Source: an uncultured Bacteroidia bacterium
Lineage (GTDB): Bacteria > Bacteroidota > Bacteroidia > Bacteroidales > F082
Direction of reading: 5' to 3'
DNA: 52,137 bases
Assembly (NCBI GenBank): GCA_902801465.1
Contig: CADCIH010000016.1
Span: 1 to 52,137, forward strand
Numbering within the stretch: position 1 is the stretch's first letter; each line of letters opens with the position of its first letter. Under the pieces are notes generated by a model. That model had not been told where the DNA came from and did not search any database. It saw nothing but the letters and a program-made list of their open reading frames with translations. Made by a program: the position numbers and the translations under genes. This document shows positions 1-7,285 of the stretch, one piece after another.

Positions 1-26
1 GCTAAAGTGATGATTGTCTTTTTCAT
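1..26 (-). CDS. 5' end of a probable secreted protein gene (partial, runs off the window)
   Basis: On the minus strand an ATG at 26 is followed by eight open codons reading MKKTIITL before the window ends. A Lys-Lys start followed by hydrophobic residues is how Sec signal peptides usually begin in this organism; several other genes here start MKK or MRK. It lies just downstream of the large T9SS surface protein in the same direction, so the two may be co-transcribed. Nothing can be said about function, and the reading rests on very few codons. Confidence 0.4.
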
Positions 27-35
27 ATCTATAAA

Positions 36-60
36 TTCTTAATTATTAATTCTAAATTAT
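36..60. repeat. R1 repeat (AATTCTTAATT type) at the end of the surface-protein gene
   Basis: AT-rich tandem units of AATTCTTAATT/AATTCTAAATT type. In the sense of the upstream gene it reads AATTTAGAATTAATAATTAAG and supplies that gene's TAA stop at 57-59. The same unit recurs at about 11478, 13748, 17170, 25776-25870, 38300 and 51441. Confidence 0.7.
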
Positions 61-3000
61 TTAATAACGATCTTCTGTGTCTTGACATCGTTGCCGTTGG
101 CCAGTCTCAGCACATACACGCCGGGAGCGAATGAGGAATTCTGAATGCGGAATGAGGAATTGACCTCATGGCTGAACATTTGGCGTCCCAAGATGTCGAT
201 TACTTGGACGGTGCCGGTGCCGTTGACGATGAGTTCGCCGTTGTTGATGAAGGCGAAGTTATCGTTGGTCTCGTCGTTGCCGGTGTTGGCGTCGAACACG
301 AGGCGGAAGCGGCTGGCGATGTCGCTCTTACGGGCTTCGAAGGTGTAGCTCGGGGTGGCGAGCAGGTCGACATCCATGCCGGTGATATTATCAATAAGGT
401 GCAGGTAGTTCACGTCGAGGTTTTCGGCTTCCACGCTGATGGTGTAGGTACCGTTCTCGGCGGCCTTGAAGTTGACGGGCATCTCGCCGCGGGCTTCGCT
501 GCGAACCACTGCGTAGTCTTTGTTGCCTTGCGGGATGTAGAGCTTGGTGTTGTCGGGGTTCAGCATGAACTTGGGCAGCATCTGGCCTTCGCCGAAACGC
601 ACGATAGCACGGTCTATGGTGGCGCTGCCGCGGGTATTGCGGCTCAAGTTCATGACCAATTGGTTGCTCGGAGCGGGAGATGAAACAGACTGCGAGAATG
701 TTACCGTTTCACCATTGCTTGTTGCAATAACAAAGATTCCTTCCATGGCATCAACGGTGCCACCAGAAGCGACTGGATCAACAATGATTCCATCATGTGT
801 ATCATTCATCCTATAGAATTCTTTGTCGACCGCTGCGCTTGTATTGTAAGGATTACCGATGAGGTTGTAGCCATCGAAATCTCCGCTTCCAGCTTTAGTC
901 AAAGTAACTTGACCGTTGCCGCTGTAAGGCGTGCCCGAAAACACGAGATCCACATCTGCACTATTGGCATATAGGTAGCCTTTGCCGCTAACAAGGTTAA
1001 AGCTGTTTTGCTTATAGTTCCTCCATTCCTTACCATCACCACTAACACCACCACCTGTTTGGTCGAAATAGTAAAGGTCGTAATCAGGAGAAAGGATACC
1101 ATTACCAACAGTCGGCTTAATCGATAATACGGGTGGGGCTATGAGATACCAGCCGTTGCTTGTGCTAGTAATACCTGTGATGGATAAGACTTCGTCGAAA
1201 GCATAAGAAATGTAGTAGCATTTCACGCCTTTGCTGATGTTTGTTACCGTTACGGTCAAAACTGTTCCAATTTCATCTGTTGTATTCTCTGCAACAACAT
1301 CGGCTGTTCCGCTCAATGAGCCCGAACCGATTTCAGTAGTACCAACTTTAAGGGAAATATCACCAGCAGTGCCACTGAAACCGCCAAATTTGGCTGAAAA
1401 TTTTTTAATGTGTACTTTTCTGGGCAACGTGGTCGTAAAGGTAATGGTTGAAGCAGGCTTGCTTGATGCTCCTACTTGTGAATAAGAGGCATTTTGAGTA
1501 AACGAACTTTCTCCTTCGAAAACTGTTGTAATGGTCCAAGTATTACCATAGCTGTCGTTACCAGTAACGCTTGTGTCATCAATTTTTGTACTTCCTATAG
1601 CAGATCCAAAGTTAATTGTGCCACCCAAAACAGGAGCTTCTTCCTGGGTGATGGTGATGAGTTCGGAATAGACGGGATTCAAGTCGTCATCGTAGGCCCA
1701 TACTTTGAAGTAAGCCGTGCGGGCTGCCCCGTCATTTTCTTCAACCAAATACTCAACATTATTGGAGGAATTGATATCGGCAGCAACCCAAGAATAAATA
1801 GCATCATCATTACCAGCGGCATTGCAGAACCACACTTCGGAAGAAACCGTAGTGATGTTATTATAAGTCACGTTAATAGTGCCACTGCCACCATCAGCTG
1901 GCACATCAACCGAATTGGTGCTGACGATGATAGTGGGGGTAAAAACTTCCTCAACACTTTCCAGCATAATGGTGAACTTATTGTCGCTGTTGATGCCTGT
2001 GAAATAGCCTTTCACATGAGCCATCTTATCGATCACAGCTGTCAATGTGGTTACCTGGGCTGAAGTCGGATAGGAAACCTGAATCTGTTCGCTGCCGAGT
2101 GTGATGAAGTATTTGTTGCTTGATTCAGACAAAACACCTTCAAATTCCAGATAGGTGCTCAGGTGATAACCCGTAGAATAATCCGGAACTGAGGTGATAC
2201 TGGTGACTGCGGGTGTTCCAGCGGTGTAACTTGATTCCGTTGCCTCGGTAACGGTAGCCGCAGCGGGGAATTGGATAATATGGCCATAAGTCCCCGTTGT
2301 ACCAGAAACTTTAACCTTGTCACCAATGCTTTTACCGGTATTCTCGCCTTTGTAATAATAAACATATCCAGTGCCATCACCTATGACGAAACCACGGTCA
2401 TTAGTGGCAACGACAGTGCCTTTGACCGTGTAAGCGGTGCCCACTTCGGAAATGTCAGAGATGTTGTTGAAGGCATCGGGATTACCCTCCTGTGTAATAG
2501 TAACATTCTTTGTGACTGTATTTATGGGGTTCCCGTAGGAATAAGTAAGGGTTACGGTAGCTGTGCGGGCGGCAACCCCATCGTTAGCATCACAAGCGAA
2601 AGGAACAGCGGAGGCAGTAACGGTGCCAAGGTTAAAACCTGCAATAGTGGATGTGCCATTAATTGCAGCCGTCAGCGTACCAGCAGGGTCAGGTTCGTTG
2701 TTGATGGAATAGGCAATACTACCACTTGTGGCGTTATACGAGATGTTCATGTCTTCGGCGTTGATGGAAGGATTAGTGTTCGGCGCAACCGTTACTCTAA
2801 CGACAGTGGCACGAACTTGAGCACCTGAAGCCGTAAATGAGACGGATTCCGCTTGGCCTTCCCAAACTCCATCGTTGCCCGAGGTCGACCAACCTGCTTG
2901 ACTTCCAAAACCAGAGGCGGGATTGCCCGAAACGCCTGTAAATTCAATTTTGGTGATATTGCTACCGTCATTTGTGCTTATGGTTGTGGTTGAGTTTTTG

Positions 3001-3899
3001 TAAAAACGATATTCAGAGCCATTGTTAAGAACACCATTGGAACATGCAAGCGACACATTGTCCTTGACGATTGGGCTTGTTCCCGAGTCAGTTGAAGCGT
3101 TAAAAATTACCCCATTGAAGGGTGTGTTGTCGGTAATGTTCACTGTGAAAGTAACGGAACCAGCCTTGTAATCGTCGTCGGCGAGTTGGTTCACGGTGAT
3201 GGTCTGTGTGCCGTTGGTCACTGCCACGGGCGTGACGGTGATCTTCTTGTTGGTTTGGTCAACCTCGGCGGTAACATAGGCGTTGTCGGCAACCGAAACA
3301 GTACCAGTGCTTGAGGTGGTGTAGTTGATGACTTGATCTTCATCGTTGTCATACAAGTCAAAAGTGAGTGCGATGGGAGCGCCGGTAAGGGCGAGGTCGT
3401 TGTCTTCGAGGGTGGAGCCGCCAGCAGGAGTTCCAGTAATAGAATAATTACGTAAACGCACACCCTTTCCTGTAGGACCATACATTTGAATCTTAAAGGC
3501 TACAGTAACATCGCCTAGTGACAAAGGAGATCCCGTAGTGATATAAGAAGAAGATGTGGGGGTGGCAGTTGTCATCTCACTAATAACTGCATCAGTTGAA
3601 GCATTCAAAATGCGAATGGTCAAAGGATGATTATCCCCGCTACCAAAAGTAGCCACAGAATAGGCAAATGATAACCCGTTGTGAGGTGCAAATTCAGGGG
3701 ATGTCATTGTGCCATTGTCGAACTTAAGATAGCTTCCGCCTTCGACGGTTCCACTAGTAGTCCACCCATCAGGAACGGTATAACCACTTGTGCCTGAACC
3801 CGATACAAGAGTCGCGGTTTGTCCCCTCATCCCCAGCGGGACGGCGAGGAACGCTAGCAGCATGAAAGCTGCTGTTAAAAACGTAAATTTTCTTTTCAT
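57..3899 (-). CDS. Large secreted surface protein with type IX secretion C-terminal sorting domain
   Basis: A 1280-residue cell-surface or secreted protein of unknown substrate. The N-terminus is a signal peptide (MKRKFTFLTAAFMLL, cleavage near GMRGQ). The body is a string of beta-rich modules: an N-terminal jelly-roll-like region, an OB-fold-like module at about residues 480-650 (VKGTVVATNDRGFVIGDG), a BACON-like module at about 650-750, and the YDLYYFDQ / GYLYAN / YNLIGNPY module often found before T9SS tails. The last ~80 residues form a type A sorting domain ending GVYVLRLANGNDVKTQKIVI-K. T9SS cargo of this type is exported, trimmed and often anchored to A-LPS. An R3 repeat is translated inside the sorting domain (NSSFRIQNSSF). 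The family assignment of the middle modules is tentative; the export route is well supported. Confidence 0.85.
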   Translation of the reverse strand: MKRKFTFLTAAFMLLAFLAVPLGMRGQTATLVSGSGTSGYTVPDGWTTSGTVEGGSYLKFDNGTMTSPEFAPHNGLSFAYSVATFGSGDNHPLTIRILNASTDAVISEMTTATPTSSSYITTGSPLSLGDVTVAFKIQMYGPTGKGVRLRNYSITGTPAGGSTLEDNDLALTGAPIALTFDLYDNDEDQVINYTTSSTGTVSVADNAYVTAEVDQTNKKITVTPVAVTNGTQTITVNQLADDDYKAGSVTFTVNITDNTPFNGVIFNASTDSGTSPIVKDNVSLACSNGVLNNGSEYRFYKNSTTTISTNDGSNITKIEFTGVSGNPASGFGSQAGWSTSGNDGVWEGQAESVSFTASGAQVRATVVRVTVAPNTNPSINAEDMNISYNATSGSIAYSINNEPDPAGTLTAAINGTSTIAGFNLGTVTASAVPFACDANDGVAARTATVTLTYSYGNPINTVTKNVTITQEGNPDAFNNISDISEVGTAYTVKGTVVATNDRGFVIGDGTGYVYYYKGENTGKSIGDKVKVSGTTGTYGHIIQFPAAATVTEATESSYTAGTPAVTSITSVPDYSTGYHLSTYLEFEGVLSESSNKYFITLGSEQIQVSYPTSAQVTTLTAVIDKMAHVKGYFTGINSDNKFTIMLESVEEVFTPTIIVSTNSVDVPADGGSGTINVTYNNITTVSSEVWFCNAAGNDDAIYSWVAADINSSNNVEYLVEENDGAARTAYFKVWAYDDDLNPVYSELITITQEEAPVLGGTINFGSAIGSTKIDDTSVTGNDSYGNTWTITTVFEGESSFTQNASYSQVGASSKPASTITFTTTLPRKVHIKKFSAKFGGFSGTAGDISLKVGTTEIGSGSLSGTADVVAENTTDEIGTVLTVTVTNISKGVKCYYISYAFDEVLSITGITSTSNGWYLIAPPVLSIKPTVGNGILSPDYDLYYFDQTGGGVSGDGKEWRNYKQNSFNLVSGKGYLYANSADVDLVFSGTPYSGNGQVTLTKAGSGDFDGYNLIGNPYNTSAAVDKEFYRMNDTHDGIIVDPVASGGTVDAMEGIFVIATSNGETVTFSQSVSSPAPSNQLVMNLSRNTRGSATIDRAIVRFGEGQMLPKFMLNPDNTKLYIPQGNKDYAVVRSEARGEMPVNFKAAENGTYTISVEAENLDVNYLHLIDNITGMDVDLLATPSYTFEARKSDIASRFRLVFDANTGNDETNDNFAFINNGELIVNGTGTVQVIDILGRQMFSHEVNSSFRIQNSSFAPGVYVLRLANGNDVKTQKIVIK
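130..161 (-). repeat. R3 repeat (GAATTCCGCATTCC type) inside a coding sequence
   Basis: Units related to GGAATTC / TGCGGAATG, encoding NSSFRIQNSSF in the T9SS sorting domain of the surface protein. Related units lie between genes at 8378-8401 and at the 3' end of atpA (30699-30718). Confidence 0.6.
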
Positions 3900-4097
3900 G
3901 TTGTTTTTGTTTTGTTTGTTAATTGTTTGATATTTAATGAATTAATTATTATTAAACGCTATTTAATCCAATGGCTGGGGTCTTGTTTTTATAAACTGCG
4001 AAAATATCATAAAATATCTAATGATATCTAATTTAATATATATTTATTTATAAACAGGTGTTGATAACTTTCTTTTGATGAAATTTTTTGAAAAGTA

Positions 4098-4127
4098 TTG
4101 CGGAATTATAAAAAGTTTGTATATTTG
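4098..4127 (+). promoter_or_regulatory. Promoter of the candidate small RNA
   Basis: TTG at 4098-4100, a 19-bp spacer, then TATATTTG at 4120-4127. This fits the Bacteroidota sigma-70 promoter (-33 TTTG/TTG, -7 TAnnTTTG) well. Transcription should start at about 4131-4134 on the plus strand, where there is no convincing protein gene. Confidence 0.65.
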
Positions 4128-4130
4128 CAG

Positions 4131-4226
4131 CGTAGGACGAGCCCGAAAGGGTTCTTCCCGCCCCACAGCCCGTTTGAATGTTGCCTTGGATTGTATCTCC
4201 AAGAACCAGTTCAAACGGGTTTTGTT
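4131..4226 (+). ncRNA. Candidate small RNA of about 95 nt with its own promoter and terminator
   Basis: Between the promoter at 4098-4127 and a T-rich tract at 4219-4227 lies a compact structured transcript. The 5' part holds a short hairpin closed by a GNRA tetraloop (AGCCC-GAAA-GGGTT, 4140-4153). A C-rich single-stranded linker follows. The 3' part is a long hairpin with perfect 10-bp arms CCCGTTTGAA (4169-4178) and TTCAAACGGG (4210-4219) and an inner CTTGG/CCAAG stem, ending in GTTTTGTTATT. That is the form of an intrinsic terminator. The RNA's 3' hairpin overlaps the stop codon of the convergent nuclease-like gene, so the two transcripts would be antisense at their 3' ends. I do not recognise a known family. 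Confidence 0.55.
4169..4226 (+). terminator. Rho-independent terminator of the candidate small RNA
   Basis: Perfect inverted repeat CCCGTTTGAA ... TTCAAACGGG with an inner 5-bp stem, followed on the plus strand by TTTTGTTATT. On the minus strand no T tract follows, so it acts in the plus direction. Confidence 0.6.
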
Positions 4227-4657
4227 ATTCCGTTTAGAATGTTTGGACTATCTGAAATGCTATAGATGGTTGCGCCTCTTCCAGGAACATCTGTTACCAC
4301 TATCCAAGTCGCTTCTCCGCATAAGGTGGTTTCAAAGATATGAGCAAGCCTCCTTTTGTAAGTGGAATCCCCTAAATACGTTGATTTCTCAAGCACCTCT
4401 CCAAGGTTGAGTAACAACTCGTTTTTTTCAACATAATGCTTGTGCGGCTGATTTAACCATTCGTCAATACTGCTGCCAGTTATTCTTATTGCTCTTTTGA
4501 AAACCGGGTTGTGAAACAATCTTTGTGTGAGTGTTTCTCGCGCTATGACTTTGATCTGTCTCCGGCGAGCCTTGATGTTTTCAGGTAGGCTTCTGATTGG
4601 TCGATGGTCTCCTTTATTATAGGAGGACTCTAAATTATTATAGGTGTAATTATTCAT
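4211..4657 (-). CDS. Small orphan protein resembling phage Barnase-EndoU-ColicinE5/RelE-like nuclease domains
   Basis: A 148-residue basic protein (start ATG at 4657; a longer reading from TTG at 4699 would begin inside the -7 box). The C-terminal two thirds read ITGSSIDEWLNQPHKHY, then a helix of EKNELLLNLGEVLEKS type, then HIFETTLCGEATWIVVTD and TIYSISDSPNI. This spacing of a conserved His, an Asn-Gln-Pro-His-Lys-His segment and a final Ser-Ile-Ser-Asp strand resembles the PBECR-type RNase domains found at the ends of phage and mobile-element polyvalent proteins. That is a family memory, not a search result. There is no phage or partner gene nearby, so it is an orphan domain or a stand-alone toxin-like gene. 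Its 3' end overlaps the candidate sRNA in antisense. Confidence 0.6.
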   Translation of the reverse strand: MNNYTYNNLESSYNKGDHRPIRSLPENIKARRRQIKVIARETLTQRLFHNPVFKRAIRITGSSIDEWLNQPHKHYVEKNELLLNLGEVLEKSTYLGDSTYKRRLAHIFETTLCGEATWIVVTDVPGRGATIYSISDSPNILNGITKPV

Positions 4658-4696
4658 TTCGCTAATCCAATGTTCAGTAATTCTGAAAATGGATTG

Positions 4697-4704
4697 CAAA
4701 AATA
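4697..4704 (-). promoter_or_regulatory. -7 element (TATTTTTG) of the nuclease-like gene
   Basis: On the minus strand TATTTTTG ends at 4697, 40 nt before the chosen ATG at 4657. No clear -33 TTG is seen upstream, where the DNA is very AT-rich. Confidence 0.35.
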
Positions 4705-4806
4705 AATAAAATAGTATATTAAAATATATTATAGTGTATTAATTATAACTTCTATTTTAAAGCGCAAAGCGACGACAAGGAAAAATATCCGGGGATGACG
4801 TTTCCC

Positions 4807-4901
4807 TACCGATGTGGCACCCCGATGGGGTGCAGATAATCAAGGGTTGTTCCGTTTATCGTTTGATTACCGATGTGGCACCCCGATGGGGTGCGGATAA
4901 T
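4807..4901. repeat. Two 34-bp direct repeats, each with a 17-bp palindrome
   Basis: The copies at 4807-4840 and 4868-4901 begin TACCGATGTGGCACCCCGAT and differ at one base (A/G). Each holds the perfect hairpin GCACCCC-GAT-GGGGTGC (4817-4833 and 4878-4894). They resemble REP-type extragenic palindromes. They lie in the gap between two minus-strand genes and no transposase is nearby. Confidence 0.75.
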
Positions 4902-4902
4902 A

Positions 4903-4920
4903 GAAAAGCCGCGAGGCGGC
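4903..4920 (-). terminator. Terminator after the GT2 glycosyltransferase gene
   Basis: On the minus strand the stop codon is followed by GCCGC-CTC-GCGGC (4908-4920) and TTTTCTATT, a short GC-rich hairpin with a T tract. Confidence 0.65.
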
Positions 4921-4924
4921 GACA

Positions 4925-6088
4925 TTATTTTTTCATCCGTCCAGATATACGGAACAATGGAGTGAGGAGAGCAAAAAGGAAATCCCACAAAATCAACCCG
5001 GGCAGCAAGCCGTGCTCGCCCAAACGGTGGGAGGCGCCGCGATAGATGATGAGCTGGGTGATGTACCGTATCAAAAACAATACGGCTAGCGTGGGGAAAT
5101 AATAAACGACGTAAGGAAGGTCGACCGCCAAAGTGAAGGCAGGCGCCAGACAGAACAAGGTAATGAAACTTGCATAAAACAAAAACTGCGACCAGTAATG
5201 CAAGGCGGCCAAGGCGCGAACGCCTGAACGGTAACACTTCAAAGTGCTGTAACGCTGGCACTGTCGGCGAGCCCAAATGCCAAACGACGAAGGTGTGTCG
5301 CACTCCACCGTGTTGTCGGCATCGAGGTGCACCCCGATGTTCTTCCGGTTGGCAGCACGGCTCACAAACAGGTCGTCGTCACCGGCCTCCATGGTGTAAT
5401 GCTCGATGAAGCCCTTCTGCCTGAAAAACAGCTTCTGACGGTAAGAGAGGTTCTTGCCCACGCCAGCGTAAGGCTTCCCCGCCAAGGCTGCAGAGAGGTA
5501 CTGCAAGGCCTGCTGCACGGCATCGAAACGCACCAACAGGTTCAACAGACCCTTGGCCTGCACCGTGCGGGCATAACCCACCACCACCTCGGTGCCTTCG
5601 CCATAACAGCCTACCACACTGCGCAACCACTTGTCGCTGGTGGGCTTGCAGTCGGCATCGGTGAGCACCAACAGGTCGTTCGAAGCGGATTTGATGCCCA
5701 TCGACAAGGGGAACTTCTTGCCATTGAAGAAGTTGAGATGCTGACGGAGCTGCACGGGCTTCACCCGAGGGTTGTTGCGAGCCAAGTCCTCGAGATAGGT
5801 GCCGGTCTCATCATCGCTGCAGTCGTTCACCACCACCACCTCGAAATCGGGATAATCCTGGCTCAGCAAAGAGGGGAGGAGCTCGGTGAGACGCTCGTAG
5901 GCGTCACGGGCACACACCACCACCGAGACGGGCTCCAAGTCGCTGTCCGCCTTCGTCATGGGATGCCGCTTGCTGAAAGCCAGCCTCGAGAAACGGATCC
6001 AATGGATGCACAGCTGCACAAGCAAGGCAGCGGCGAAGACGATGAAGACGTAAAAAGACAGACGGTCAGGGAAAAAAGTGATGCTCAC
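4925..6088 (-). CDS. Membrane-bound family 2 glycosyltransferase
   Basis: A 387-residue inner-membrane GT2 enzyme that would transfer a sugar from a nucleotide donor, probably in polysaccharide or glycolipid synthesis. There is a TM helix at residues 10-30 and a GT-A domain starting VSVVVCARD at about residue 53. Donor/metal motifs are VVVNDCSDDETG and LTDADCKP (DxD-like), the acceptor-side motif is EAGDDDLFV, and QCQRYS stands where QxxRW is usual. Two or three C-terminal TM helices follow. The start is GTG with a strong GGAGG eight bases upstream, which is unusual in this phylum. It is divergent from tgt, and the two promoters overlap. The substrate cannot be told from sequence. Confidence 0.85.
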   Translation of the reverse strand: MSITFFPDRLSFYVFIVFAAALLVQLCIHWIRFSRLAFSKRHPMTKADSDLEPVSVVVCARDAYERLTELLPSLLSQDYPDFEVVVVNDCSDDETGTYLEDLARNNPRVKPVQLRQHLNFFNGKKFPLSMGIKSASNDLLVLTDADCKPTSDKWLRSVVGCYGEGTEVVVGYARTVQAKGLLNLLVRFDAVQQALQYLSAALAGKPYAGVGKNLSYRQKLFFRQKGFIEHYTMEAGDDDLFVSRAANRKNIGVHLDADNTVECDTPSSFGIWARRQCQRYSTLKCYRSGVRALAALHYWSQFLFYASFITLFCLAPAFTLAVDLPYVVYYFPTLAVLFLIRYITQLIIYRGASHRLGEHGLLPGLILWDFLFALLTPLFRISGRMKK

Positions 6089-6106
6089 GGTGGTTCCTCC
6101 AAAAAG

Positions 6107-6142
6107 TTGCGCAAAGATAGGCGATTTTCTTTACCTTTGCAA
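6107..6142. promoter_or_regulatory. Overlapping divergent promoters of the GT2 gene and tgt
   Basis: Minus strand: TTG at 6140-6142, 20-bp spacer, TATCTTTG at 6112-6119, for the glycosyltransferase. Plus strand: TTG at 6107-6109, 22-bp spacer, TACCTTTG at 6132-6139, for tgt. The two promoters occupy the same 36 bp, so polymerase binding at one should exclude the other. Confidence 0.6.
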
Positions 6143-6154
6143 AAATTTTCCTTC

Positions 6155-7285
6155 ATGAAATTCACCCTCACCGCCAACGACCCGAAGAGCAACGCCCGCG
6201 CAGGGGTGCTGCACACCGACCATGGCGACATCATGACGCCCATCTTCATGCCCGTCGGCACCGTGGGCTCCGTCAAGGCATGCCATATCCGCGACATACG
6301 CGACGAGGTCAAGGCCCAGATCATCCTCGGCAACACCTACCACCTCTACCTCCGCCCCGGACTCGACGTGCTGGAAGCCGTGGGAGGCCTGCATAAGTTC
6401 AACGGCTGGGACCGTCCCATCCTCACCGACAGCGGAGGGTTCCAAGTATTCTCGCTCACGGGCATCCGCAAGATGAAAGAGGAAGGCGTCACCTTCCAGT
6501 CGCACATCGACGGCTCACGACACCTCTTCACCCCCGAGAGGGTGATGGACATCGAACGGAGCATCGGAGCGGACATCATGATGGCCTTCGACGAATGCAC
6601 GCCGGGCACCGCCGACTACCGCTACGCCAAGCAGAGTATGGAACGCACCCACCGCTGGCTCGACCGCTGCGTGCAACGCTTCTCCGAGACCGAGCCCAAG
6701 TACGGCTACGAACAGGCGCTGTTCCCCATCGTGCAAGGTTGCGTGTACCGCGACCTCCGTGAACAGTCGGCCGAATACATCGCCTCCAAGGACGCCTGGG
6801 GCAACGCCATCGGAGGTCTGGCCGTAGGCGAACCTACCGAGAAAATGTATGAGATGATCGAGCTGGTGAACGCCATCCTGCCCAAAGACAAGCCGCGTTA
6901 CCTCATGGGCGTGGGTACCCCGGCCAACATCCTCGAGGGCATCGAGAGGGGAGTGGACATGTTCGACTGCGTGATGCCTACCCGCAACGGACGCAACGGC
7001 ATGATCTTCACCTCGGAAGGCATCATCAACCTCAAGAACGAGAAATGGCGCACCGACTTCAGCGCCGTCGACCCCAACGGAGAAACTTTCGTGGATGCAC
7101 AATATTCCAAGGCCTATCTGCGTCATCTCTTCGTCGCCGGCGAGATCCTCGGTCCCATGATCGCCAGCCTCCACAACCTGGGGTTCTACCTCTGGCTCGT
7201 CACCGAGGCGCGTAAGCATATCACCCAAGGCGACTTCACCGAGTGGAAAGCTGGCATGCTGCCCAAAATCACACGGAGACTGTGA
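6155..7285 (+). CDS. tgt: Queuine tRNA-ribosyltransferase (TGT) lacking the zinc cysteines
   Basis: Swaps guanine-34 for preQ1 in GUN-anticodon tRNAs during queuosine synthesis. The 376-residue protein has the TIM-barrel hallmarks DSGGFQVFS, GLAVGEP, YLMGVGTP and D-C-V-M-PTRNGRNG, including the catalytic aspartates. Start ATG 6155 follows the -7 box by 15 bases; an in-frame extension to 5327 lies antisense to the GT2 gene and is rejected. Canonical bacterial TGT has a C-x-C-x2-C...H zinc site near the C-terminus. Here the matching segment reads DPNGETFVDAQYSKAYLRHL, with all three cysteines replaced, while the His of SLHNLGFY is kept. The GTG start of the next gene overlaps the stop codon. 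Confidence 0.95.
   Translation: MKFTLTANDPKSNARAGVLHTDHGDIMTPIFMPVGTVGSVKACHIRDIRDEVKAQIILGNTYHLYLRPGLDVLEAVGGLHKFNGWDRPILTDSGGFQVFSLTGIRKMKEEGVTFQSHIDGSRHLFTPERVMDIERSIGADIMMAFDECTPGTADYRYAKQSMERTHRWLDRCVQRFSETEPKYGYEQALFPIVQGCVYRDLREQSAEYIASKDAWGNAIGGLAVGEPTEKMYEMIELVNAILPKDKPRYLMGVGTPANILEGIERGVDMFDCVMPTRNGRNGMIFTSEGIINLKNEKWRTDFSAVDPNGETFVDAQYSKAYLRHLFVAGEILGPMIASLHNLGFYLWLVTEARKHITQGDFTEWKAGMLPKITRRL

Noticed and set aside
4075-4410. Plus-strand open frame of about 111 codons
   Set aside because: It runs through the promoter and hairpins of the candidate small RNA and over the nuclease-like gene, has no recognised motif, and starts upstream of the promoter.
4807-4901. Twin repeats as insertion-sequence ends or att sites
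   Set aside because: They are direct, not inverted, only 61 bp apart, and there is no transposase or integrase gene nearby.
5327-6154. In-frame extension of tgt by about 276 codons upstream
   Set aside because: It lies antisense to the well-supported GT2 gene and the sequence has no family match; the family N-terminus starts at ATG 6155, just after a promoter.
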